The notes under the pieces are model-generated. The model was not told the DNA's origin. It searched no databases and was given only the letters and a program-made list of their open reading frames with translations. The translations under genes were made by a program, and so were the position numbers. 64,000 nucleotides of DNA from Duganella sp. Root336D2 (GTDB lineage: Bacteria > Pseudomonadota > Gammaproteobacteria > Burkholderiales > Burkholderiaceae_D), in contig NZ_LMDB01000039.1 of NCBI RefSeq assembly GCF_001425005.1, positions 306,163 through 370,162 on the forward strand, given 5' to 3'. Positions 44,125 through 51,621 of the stretch are shown piece by piece (position 1 is the stretch's first letter; each line of letters starts with the position of its first letter).

Positions 44125-44874
44125 ATGTCCGACTTCATCTTGGAAACAAAGAGTTTGACCAAGGAGTTCAAGGGATTCACCGCTGTCGCCAACGTGGACT
44201 TGCAAGTCCAACGTGGGCATATCCACGCCTTGATTGGCCCGAACGGCGCCGGCAAGACGACCTGCTTTAACTTGTTGACCAAATTCCTGGTGCCGACTTC
44301 GGGCCAGATCCTCTTTAACGGCAAGGACATCACTTCGTACAAGCCGGCGCAGATTGCGCGCATGGGCGTGATTCGTTCGTTCCAGATTTCTGCAGTCTTC
44401 CCTCACCTGAGCGTGCTTGAAAATGTGCGCATCGGTTTGCAGCGCAAGCTCGGCACAACCTTCCATTTCTGGCGCAGCGAACGAACGCTGGAGCAGTTGA
44501 ATGGCCGCGCGATGGAGTTGCTGGCTGAGGTCGACCTGGCTTCGTTTGCCGATACGCTGACGGTCGATATGCCTTATGGCCGCAAGCGTGCTTTGGAGAT
44601 TGCGACCACGCTGGCGATGGAGCCTGAACTGATGCTGCTCGATGAACCGACCCAAGGCATGGGGCACGAAGACGTGCACCGGGTGACGGAGTTGATCAAA
44701 AAGGTTTCTGCCGGCCGCACGATCCTCATGGTCGAACACAATATGAACGTAGTCTCCGGCATTTGCGACCGGATCTCCGTGCTGCAGCGCGGCGCAGTGC
44801 TGGCTGAAGGGCCGTATGCTGAGGTATCGAAAAATCCTCACGTAATGGAAGCCTATATGGGGACCGAAGCATGA
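44125..44874 (+). CDS. livG: Branched-chain amino-acid-type ABC importer ATPase LivG
   Basis: 249-residue ATPase. Walker A GPNGAGKTT near residue 37, signature MPYGRKRALEIATTLA (LSGGQ-like variant as in LivG), Walker B LMLLDEPTQGM and H-loop MVEHNM. It couples with LivF on the HM membrane channel. Overlap ATGA with livF; it follows the GMC gene by 18 bp. Confidence 0.93.
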   Translation: MSDFILETKSLTKEFKGFTAVANVDLQVQRGHIHALIGPNGAGKTTCFNLLTKFLVPTSGQILFNGKDITSYKPAQIARMGVIRSFQISAVFPHLSVLENVRIGLQRKLGTTFHFWRSERTLEQLNGRAMELLAEVDLASFADTLTVDMPYGRKRALEIATTLAMEPELMLLDEPTQGMGHEDVHRVTELIKKVSAGRTILMVEHNMNVVSGICDRISVLQRGAVLAEGPYAEVSKNPHVMEAYMGTEA

Positions 44875-45575
44875 CGGCGGCGCTGGAGATCAGCCAGCTC
44901 CAGGCCTGGTACGGCGAGTCGCACATCCTGCATGACGTAAACCTGAACGTGAACCACGGCGAAGTGGTGACGCTGCTTGGGCGTAACGGCGCCGGCCGTA
45001 CAACGACGCTGCGCGCCATCATGGGGCTGACCGGAACCCGCAAGGGTTCGATCCGGATCAACGGCCAGGAAGCGATCGGTTTGTCGACGCACAAAATTGC
45101 CCATCTGGGAGTCGGCTATTGTCCCGAAGAGCGCGGCATTTTCTCTTCGCTGACCACCGAAGAAAACCTGATGCTTCCTCCTGCGCTGAAAACCGGGGAG
45201 GGCATGTCGGTTGAAGAAATCTACGAGATGTTCCCGAACCTGAAGGAACGCCGCGCCAGCCAGGGTACGCGCCTGTCCGGTGGCGAGCAGCAGATGCTGG
45301 CGGTGGCGCGGATTCTGCGCACTGGTGCGCGCCTGTTGCTGCTGGACGAAATCTCCGAAGGGCTGGCGCCAGTGATTGTGCAAGGCTTGGCGCGTATGAT
45401 TCGCACGCTGAAAGCCAAGGGATACACGATTGTGATGGTCGAGCAGAATTTCCGGTTCGCGGCGCCGCTGGCGGATCGGTTTTATGTCATGGAACACGGT
45501 CGGATTGTTGAGAGTTTTGCGTCATCGGAATTGGATGCCCGCATGCCGGTGTTGACCGAGCTGCTGGGCGTTTGA
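44871..45575 (+). CDS. livF: Branched-chain amino-acid-type ABC importer ATPase LivF (Walker A Arg)
   Basis: 234-residue ATPase paired with LivG. Signature LSGGEQQMLAVARIL and Walker B LLLLDEISEGLAP are intact, but the Walker A reads GRNGAGRTT, with Arg where Lys is nearly invariant. A Lys-to-Arg change normally reduces nucleotide binding; related proteobacterial LivF proteins may share it. It overlaps livG by 4 bp and is 27 bp from the binding-protein gene. Confidence 0.92.
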   Translation: MTAALEISQLQAWYGESHILHDVNLNVNHGEVVTLLGRNGAGRTTTLRAIMGLTGTRKGSIRINGQEAIGLSTHKIAHLGVGYCPEERGIFSSLTTEENLMLPPALKTGEGMSVEEIYEMFPNLKERRASQGTRLSGGEQQMLAVARILRTGARLLLLDEISEGLAPVIVQGLARMIRTLKAKGYTIVMVEQNFRFAAPLADRFYVMEHGRIVESFASSELDARMPVLTELLGV

Positions 45576-45602
45576 ATATCAAAAACTGAAAACGGAGACA
45601 CT

Positions 45603-46808
45603 ATGAAACGCAACGCCATTGCCTTTGCAGCAGCCCTTTGCGCATTTGGACCGGTGGGCAGCGCCCACGCCCAGATTTCCGGCGACACCATCAAGATCGG
45701 CTTCATCACCGATATGTCGGGTGTCTACTCAGACATCGACGGGCAGGGCGGCGCCGAAGCCATCAAGATGGCGATTGCCGATGCGGGCGGCGCGATCAAT
45801 GGCAAGAAGATCGAGTTCGTTTTTGCCGACCACCAGAACAAGGCCGATATTGCAGCATCCAAGGCGCGCGAATGGTTCGACCAGCAGGGCGTTGACATGC
45901 TGGTGGGCGGCACCAATTCCGGCGCTAACCTGGCGATGGCGAAGATTGCCGCGGATAAGAAGAAAGTGTTCATGGTGATTGGGGCCGGCTCGTCGCGCCT
46001 GACCAACGAGGAATGCACGCCCTACACCGTGCACTATGCTTACGACACCGTGGCGCTGGCGCGCGGCACCGGCGCCACGATGGTCAAGCAGGGCGGCAAG
46101 AACTGGTATTTCCTGACGGCCGATTACGCCTTCGGCCACTCGCTGGAGAAAGACACGACTGAGGTGGTGAATAAGTCCGGCGGCAAGGTGATCGGCAATG
46201 TGCGCCACCCCTTCCCTGGCACCGACTTTTCGTCCTTCCTGATGCAGGCGTCTTCTTCAGGTGCGCAGGTGCTTGGCCTGGCGAATGCGGGCGGCGACTT
46301 TATCAATTCGGTCAAGGCGTCCAATGAATTCGGCGTGTCGAAGAAGATGAAGATGGCTGGCTTGCTGGTGTTCATCAACGACATTCATTCGCTGGGCCTG
46401 AACGCCACCGCGGGCATGTACCTCACGGACGGCTGGTACTGGGACATGAACGACACCACGCGCGCCTGGTCGAAGCGCTATTTCGCGAAAATGAAGAAGG
46501 AGCCGTCGATGCTGCAGGCGGGGGATTATTCCGCCGCCTCGCAATACCTGGCCGCTGTGAAGGCTATCGGTACCGACGATGCGGACAAGGTGATGACGAA
46601 GCTGAAATCGACCACCATCAAGGACGTATTCACCAGCAACGGCGTGATCCGGCCTGATGGCCGCATGGTGCACGATATGTATTTGATGGAGGTCAAAAAG
46701 CAGTCGGAATCCAAGTATCCATGGGATTACTACAAGGTTGCGGCGACGATCCCTGGCAACCAGGCCTATATGTCCAAGGCCGAATCCAAGTGTGCCCTGT
46801 GGAAGTAA
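45603..46808 (+). CDS. livK: Branched-chain amino-acid-type ABC importer periplasmic binding protein
   Basis: 401-residue periplasmic protein with Sec signal MKRNAIAFAAALCAFGPVGSAHAQ. The mature part starts ISGDTIKIGFITDMSGVYSDIDG, then DHQNKADIAASKAREWFDQQGVDMLVGGTNSG, the type I periplasmic binding fold used for branched-chain amino acids, amides and related compounds. The ligand is not deducible. Family symbol livK is used loosely. It sits between livF and livH, an order that differs from the usual K-H-M-G-F. Confidence 0.88.
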   Translation: MKRNAIAFAAALCAFGPVGSAHAQISGDTIKIGFITDMSGVYSDIDGQGGAEAIKMAIADAGGAINGKKIEFVFADHQNKADIAASKAREWFDQQGVDMLVGGTNSGANLAMAKIAADKKKVFMVIGAGSSRLTNEECTPYTVHYAYDTVALARGTGATMVKQGGKNWYFLTADYAFGHSLEKDTTEVVNKSGGKVIGNVRHPFPGTDFSSFLMQASSSGAQVLGLANAGGDFINSVKASNEFGVSKKMKMAGLLVFINDIHSLGLNATAGMYLTDGWYWDMNDTTRAWSKRYFAKMKKEPSMLQAGDYSAASQYLAAVKAIGTDDADKVMTKLKSTTIKDVFTSNGVIRPDGRMVHDMYLMEVKKQSESKYPWDYYKVAATIPGNQAYMSKAESKCALWK

Positions 46809-46813
46809 GCTAG

Positions 46814-47698
46814 ATGGAGATCTTCGGCCGTCCGCTTCCGATGATGATGTCCCAGCTTTTGCTGGGGCTCGTCAACGGCTCTTTTTACGCCATGCTGTCG
46901 CTCGGTCTTGCCGTAATTTTCGGCCTGCTGAATGTGATCAATTTCGCGCACGGCGCCATGTACATGATGGGCGCCTTCCTCGCGTGGATCGGCATGACCT
47001 ACTTTGGCATGAGCTATTGGAGCATGCTGGTTCTCGCGCCGTTGATCGTCGGCATATTGGGCGTGGTGATCGAGAGGACGATGCTGCGGCGCCTGTACAA
47101 ACTCGATCACCTTTACGGGCTGCTGCTGACATTCGGCCTGACCCTGCTGGTTGAAGGTGGTTTCCGCTCGTTTTACGGGGTCTCTGGGCAGCCGTTTGAG
47201 ACGCCGGAGGCCCTGCAGGGGGCGACCGACCTTGGCTTCATGGCGATGCCGAATTACCGGGCCTGGGTGGTGCTGGCATCCCTGGTGGTTTGCCTGGCGA
47301 CCTGGTTCGTGATCGAGAAGACCAAACTTGGCGCCTACCTGCGGGCCGGGACCGAGAATCCGAAGCTGGTGGAAGCCTTTGGAATCAACGTGCCGCTGAT
47401 GGTGACCCTGACCTATGGCTTCGGTGTCGCTTTGGCGGGCTTTGCAGGCGTCCTGGCGGCTCCAATCCAGCAAGTGACACCCTTGATGGGGTCGAACCTG
47501 ATTATCGTCGTATTCGCCGTTGTGGTGATCGGGGGCATGGGGTCGATCCTGGGCTCGATCGTGACCGGCCTGGCGCTCGGCGTGATCGAAGGGCTGACGA
47601 AAGTGTTCTATCCGGAGTTTGCCAACACCGTCGTATTTTTGGTGATGGTCATCATCTTATTGCTGCGTCCCGCCGGCCTGTTTGGCAAGGAACGATAA
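46814..47698 (+). CDS. livH: ABC importer inner-membrane permease LivH
   Basis: 294-residue permease with about eight hydrophobic segments. Family pieces: LLLGLVNGSFYAMLSLGLAVIFGLLNVINFAHGAMYMMGA at the start and GVLAAPIQQVTPLMGSNLIIVVFAVVVIGGMGSILGS near the end (coupling helix). It starts 5 bp after livK and ends immediately before livM. Confidence 0.93.
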   Translation: MEIFGRPLPMMMSQLLLGLVNGSFYAMLSLGLAVIFGLLNVINFAHGAMYMMGAFLAWIGMTYFGMSYWSMLVLAPLIVGILGVVIERTMLRRLYKLDHLYGLLLTFGLTLLVEGGFRSFYGVSGQPFETPEALQGATDLGFMAMPNYRAWVVLASLVVCLATWFVIEKTKLGAYLRAGTENPKLVEAFGINVPLMVTLTYGFGVALAGFAGVLAAPIQQVTPLMGSNLIIVVFAVVVIGGMGSILGSIVTGLALGVIEGLTKVFYPEFANTVVFLVMVIILLLRPAGLFGKER

Positions 47699-48676
47699 AT
47701 GAACAAGAAGCTGGGCTATTCCATCGCTTTTGCGCTGGCGCTGGGCGCGCCGTTTGTCGGCTATCCCGTGCTGCTGATGAAGCTTCTGTGTTTCGCGCTG
47801 TTTGCCTGCGCGTTCAACCTGTTGATTGGCTTTACCGGTTTGCTGTCGTTTGGCCACGCGGCCTTCTTCGGCGCCGCGGGCTACTTTGCCGGCAACGCCT
47901 TGAAAAACTGGGGACTGGCGTTTGAGCTGAGTTTGCTGGTTGGCGTGCTGGCCGGTGCCGCGATTGGATTGGTGATGGGCGGCTTGGCGATTCGGCGCCA
48001 GGGAATTTACTTTTCGATGATTACGCTGGCACTGGCGCAAATGGTGTATTTCGCTGCGCTGCGCTTCACCGATTTCACCGGCGGCGAAGATGGCTTGCAG
48101 GGTGTCCCGCGCGGCAAGCTGCTTGGTGTGCTGGACTTGGGTAGCGACTTGACCATGTACTACGTGGTGCTGGCGATTTCCATTGCGGGCTTTGCGCTGA
48201 TTATGCGCACGGTGCATTCGCCGTTTGGCCAGGTGCTGAAGGCGATCAAGGAGAACGAGCCGCGGGCAATTTCGCTTGGCTATGACGTGGACAAGTACAA
48301 GCTGGCGGCGTTCGTGCTTTCGGGTTCGCTGGCTGCCCTCGCGGGGGCTACCAAGTCGATCGTGCTGGGCTTTGAAACGCTGACCGATGTGCATTGGGCG
48401 ATGTCTGGCCTGGTCATCTTGATGACGCTTGTTGGCGGAATGGGCACGCTGGTTGGCCCGATCATCGGTGCGATCCTGATCATTTCGCTGGAAAACAAAC
48501 TTGGGGACTTCGGTACCATGATGGCTGGGGCCACCGGCATTGAGTGGTTCTCCACGCTTGGCGAAGCGGTCAGCCTGGTGATTGGATTTATCTTCGTCGC
48601 TTGTGTGCTGCTGTTCCGCAAGGGGATCGTTGGCGAGTTCCTCTACCTGCAAGGAAAGCGGCGCAAGCAAGCCTAA
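47699..48676 (+). CDS. livM: ABC importer inner-membrane permease LivM
   Basis: 325-residue permease. FNLLIGFTGLLSFGHAAFFGAAGYFAGNAL and the long cytoplasmic-coupling segment RTVHSPFGQVLKAIKENEPRAISLGYDVDKYKLAAFVLSGSLAALAGA are typical of LivM. ATG 47699 follows the livH stop with no gap. Its last 4 bp overlap the convergent secreted-protein gene, so it closes the seven-gene operon. Confidence 0.93.
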   Translation: MNKKLGYSIAFALALGAPFVGYPVLLMKLLCFALFACAFNLLIGFTGLLSFGHAAFFGAAGYFAGNALKNWGLAFELSLLVGVLAGAAIGLVMGGLAIRRQGIYFSMITLALAQMVYFAALRFTDFTGGEDGLQGVPRGKLLGVLDLGSDLTMYYVVLAISIAGFALIMRTVHSPFGQVLKAIKENEPRAISLGYDVDKYKLAAFVLSGSLAALAGATKSIVLGFETLTDVHWAMSGLVILMTLVGGMGTLVGPIIGAILIISLENKLGDFGTMMAGATGIEWFSTLGEAVSLVIGFIFVACVLLFRKGIVGEFLYLQGKRRKQA

Positions 48677-49392
48677 TTCACTGGCTTGAGCCGTGCGCTG
48701 TGGACCCAACCGGCAGCGACTTTGGGGGTCTTTGGATGCTGGTAAAAGACCAGCGTGTATCGGCCGTTGACGCGGGACGCTTCGAGCCGGTCGCCAGGAA
48801 CCACGAAAATGCCTTCAATGCCGCAGCGTTCATCTGGTGCTGAATGGAATTGCAGCCGCCCTTCGCCGGCTGCCACATAGCTAGCTTGCTGAAGTTGCCG
48901 GCCGCTCATTTCGACCGCGTGTTCGTGCTTGGCGAAGCATGCCTCGGTCATCGCCGGCAGTTCGAACATCTTCCCATCCTTCCAGGTGAACTGCGTAATT
49001 TTCGTTGGGGCAGACTGGCGCAGGTGAAGGAGTGGATAGGGGCCAGCGAAGCTGATACCCGCGAGGTCAGCACACACACCAAACGGCGGGGAGGATTGGA
49101 GCGGCGCCTTCGCTTGGATGCTTAGCAAGCGATAACTGGCTGGGCACTTCGGTGCTGGCTTCCAGGAGCGGAGGAGGATGAAGTCCTTTGTAGCTTCAGG
49201 CACCAGGCGCAGGATAGCGGCTTCGCTTGCGTCGTCGAGGGCGAGTGCTTTCTGCCCATTCTGGAAGACGGCCGGTTTGGCGGCAATGTAGCGAACTTCG
49301 GTGCGACCAAAGCGCCCATCGATTCCATCGCCTGCGGCAGCTGGTCCGGCCATCAGCAATATGAGAAATGGAAGGGCTGACCGAACGGCCAT
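48673..49392 (-). CDS. Secreted protein of unknown function
   Basis: 239-residue exported protein: signal MAVRSALPFLILLMAGPAAAG then a mature chain with four Cys. No domain is recognisable to me; segments such as AASYVAAGEGRLQFHSAPDERCGIEGIFVVPGDRLEASRVNGRYTLVFYQHP suggest a beta-rich fold, possibly SH3-like near the C-terminus. It is convergent with livM (4-bp overlap) and 59 bp from the alcohol dehydrogenase gene on the same strand. Confidence 0.6.
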   Translation of the reverse strand: MAVRSALPFLILLMAGPAAAGDGIDGRFGRTEVRYIAAKPAVFQNGQKALALDDASEAAILRLVPEATKDFILLRSWKPAPKCPASYRLLSIQAKAPLQSSPPFGVCADLAGISFAGPYPLLHLRQSAPTKITQFTWKDGKMFELPAMTEACFAKHEHAVEMSGRQLQQASYVAAGEGRLQFHSAPDERCGIEGIFVVPGDRLEASRVNGRYTLVFYQHPKTPKVAAGWVHSARLKPVN

Positions 49393-49451
49393 GTGCAGTA
49401 TCCGCGTAGTTTTTTTGGGAACGCGGATTATATCTTTGTCACGGTGATAAC

Positions 49452-50618
49452 TCAGAGCGCGAGTTCATACAGTGCGTAGGCGTCTGCGCGAGCAACCGGG
49501 CGTGGATTGTTGCCGAGGAGGCGAGTTTGCTTCATGGCCTCGCTCGCAAGCAAGTCGAGATCGCCGGCGGTGATGCCGACTTGACTTAGGGTGCGCGGCA
49601 GAGCCGTGACAGCGGCGAATTGTTGCATTGCAACAGCGAGGGCTTCGGCGCGCGCCGCCGTGCTTCCCGCTGCGTGAGGCACGACAATCGCCGCCAGTTC
49701 TGCATATTGTTCGGCGCACGCCTGCGCGTTGAATCGCAAGACATGGGGCAGGACCAAAGAGTTCGAGAGCCCATGGGCGACATGGAAGATGCCGCCGATG
49801 GGATATGCCAGCGCGTGAACGGCTCCGACCGGTGCGTTGGCGAAGGCCTGTCCAGCCAGCATGGCGCCAAGCAGCATGGCCTGTCGGGCTGCCAAGTCCT
49901 GTCCATTTTCGCAGGCGCGGATCAGGTGGCGCGACAGCAGGCCCAAGGCCTGGCGTGCAAGCCCATCCGATAGCGGATTCTTTTTGTGCTTGCTGGTGTA
50001 GGCTTCGATGGCGTGAACCATGGCGTCTATGCCCGTTGCTGCGGTCACGGCGGGCGGAAGGCCGATGGTAAGCTCGGCATCGAGAATGGCCATGTCGGCG
50101 TACAGCTGGGGTGCAACGATGCCCATCTTGCTGGTGGCGCCGGTGGTGACGATGGATATGTTGGTGACTTCTGAGCCTGTGCCGGCAGTGGTCGGAATCT
50201 GGACCAGGGGCAGGCGCGAGCCGTGTACGTTGCCGATGCCGTAGATTTCAGACAGCGATTGCGGACTGGCGGTCAGCACGGCAACGAGCTTGGCGACGTC
50301 CATTGAACTTCCGCCACCGAGGCCGATAACGAGTTCTGACGCATGCTGTCGGGCGAGGGCAAGTGCCTCTTCCACGACGTGCTCGGGAGGATCAGCTACC
50401 ACATCCGCAAATTGTTCCACGTGAAACATTGCCGCTCGCATGCTTGCGATGGCTGCATCGGCCTGGCCGGTGCGTAGGAAACCCTGGTCGCTAACCAGGA
50501 GCACGCGACGGATGTTCGGGAACCGGCTCCGAAGTTCCTTGCCCAGAGCTTTTGTCGCGCCGGGAGCGGACAGGATGGTGGGGACGGTCGCAAAGCTGAA
50601 AGAGGTCAACAGGTCCAT
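49452..50618 (-). CDS. Iron-containing alcohol dehydrogenase family protein
   Basis: 388-residue group III dehydrogenase. NAD-binding GLGGGSSMDVAKL near 98-110, IPTTAGTGSEVTNISIVT near 138 and metal ligands in DAMVHAIEAYTSKH, GAVHALAYPIGGIFHVAHGLSNS. Substrate unknown; it could also be a maleylacetate-reductase-like member. An exact parS-type palindrome lies inside the coding region at 50413-50428, encoding FHVEQ. It starts 84 bp from the divergent TSUP gene. Confidence 0.88.
   Translation of the reverse strand: MDLLTSFSFATVPTILSAPGATKALGKELRSRFPNIRRVLLVSDQGFLRTGQADAAIASMRAAMFHVEQFADVVADPPEHVVEEALALARQHASELVIGLGGGSSMDVAKLVAVLTASPQSLSEIYGIGNVHGSRLPLVQIPTTAGTGSEVTNISIVTTGATSKMGIVAPQLYADMAILDAELTIGLPPAVTAATGIDAMVHAIEAYTSKHKKNPLSDGLARQALGLLSRHLIRACENGQDLAARQAMLLGAMLAGQAFANAPVGAVHALAYPIGGIFHVAHGLSNSLVLPHVLRFNAQACAEQYAELAAIVVPHAAGSTAARAEALAVAMQQFAAVTALPRTLSQVGITAGDLDLLASEAMKQTRLLGNNPRPVARADAYALYELAL
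50413..50428. other. parS: parS centromere site (inside the dehydrogenase gene)
   Basis: TGTTCCACGTGAAACA matches the consensus TGTTNCACGTGAAACA at every position. It lies in the coding sequence of the alcohol dehydrogenase gene, about 1 kb from two more exact sites (51467 and 51516) and 4.7 kb from parB. Confidence 0.85.
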
Positions 50619-50701
50619 CGGGAAAGCTTACACCAGCCTCCAGCAGCGTGCCGGGTTCCGACTTACAATATTACGTTTCCGAATATGGCTGGGGCAGGGT
50701 A

Positions 50702-51463
50702 ATGGTCGAGTATGGATTGTTGGCGGGGGCCGCATTTGCGGCGGGATTTGTGGACGCGGTGGTTGGCGGCGGCGGGCTGATCCAGATTCCTGCTCTTTTC
50801 TCGACAATGGGTGCTACCCCTCCCGCGACGTTGTTGGGTACGAACAAGGTGGCCAGTGTGTTTGGCACTGGCGCCGCGGCAGTGAACTATGCACGGCGCA
50901 CTCAGATTGCCTGGAGCACTGTCGCACCGGCGGCGATTGCTGCTTTCCTGTTTGCTTTCCTCGGCGCGTATACCGTCACCCGGATCCCGCCGGATTTCCT
51001 GCGTGGTTTGCTCCCATTTGTGTTGGTCGCTGTGGCGGGTTATACCTTCTTTCGCAAGGACCTTGGCAGTGTTCATGCACCGCTGCATACCGGCACCAAG
51101 GAAAAGGTCCTGGCGATATTGGTGGGGGCGGGCATCGGTTTTTATGACGGCTTCTTCGGTCCCGGCACCGGTAGCTTCCTTGTCTTCCTGTTCGTCCGCA
51201 GCTTCGGCTTCGACTTCCTTGGCGCTTCAGCGGCCGCGAAGGTGGTGAACGTGGCGTGCAACGTCGCGGCGATTCTGCTGTTCGGATTTACTGGCCACAT
51301 CATCTGGCAGTTGGGCCTGACCATGGCGGTCTGCCAGGTGGTCGGTTCGGTACTCGGCACCAAGCTCGCACTGAAGCATGGGAGCGGGTTTGTAAGGCGC
51401 CTGTTCCTGGTTGTGGTGGTGCTGCTAATCATCAAAACCGGCTATGACGCGTGGTTTAAGTAA
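50702..51463 (+). CDS. TSUP-family sulfite/anion exporter (TauE/SafE type)
   Basis: 253-residue membrane protein with about eight helices. Signature AAFAAGFVDAVVGGGGLIQIPAL near the start and GIGFYDGFFGPGTGSFLVFLFV around 140 are the two repeated TSUP motifs. The substrate is unknown (sulfite, sulfonate or related anions are typical). Start ATG 50702 follows AGGGT. A terminator follows at 51493-51516, between two parS sites. Confidence 0.88.
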   Translation: MVEYGLLAGAAFAAGFVDAVVGGGGLIQIPALFSTMGATPPATLLGTNKVASVFGTGAAAVNYARRTQIAWSTVAPAAIAAFLFAFLGAYTVTRIPPDFLRGLLPFVLVAVAGYTFFRKDLGSVHAPLHTGTKEKVLAILVGAGIGFYDGFFGPGTGSFLVFLFVRSFGFDFLGASAAAKVVNVACNVAAILLFGFTGHIIWQLGLTMAVCQVVGSVLGTKLALKHGSGFVRRLFLVVVVLLIIKTGYDAWFK

Positions 51464-51466
51464 TAG

Positions 51467-51482
51467 TGTTTCACGTGAAACA
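51467..51482. other. parS: parS centromere site
   Basis: TGTTTCACGTGAAACA, a perfect 16-bp ParB-binding palindrome, 4 bp after the TSUP stop. Confidence 0.95.
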
Positions 51483-51492
51483 ATGTTGAAGA

Positions 51493-51516
51493 GGGCGCTA
51501 AACGGCGCCCTTTTTT
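51493..51516 (+). terminator. Intrinsic terminator between two parS sites
   Basis: GGGCGC (51493-51498), 6-nt loop, GCGCCC (51505-51510) and a run of T to 51516. It lies after the TSUP gene and before mnmG, between the two parS copies. Confidence 0.85.
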
Positions 51517-51531
51517 GTTTCACGTGAAACA
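51516..51531. other. parS: parS centromere site
   Basis: Second perfect TGTTTCACGTGAAACA, 49 bp from the first (start to start). Together they flank the terminator upstream of mnmG; its first T is the last T of the terminator tract. Confidence 0.95.
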
Positions 51532-51621
51532 TTGCGCGCAAAAAAATCCTGCCCAAAAAATTCGCAGGGGCGAAAAAACTTTATAATTCAGTTCGATCCC
51601 CAGCTTTCCCTCATTTTCACC

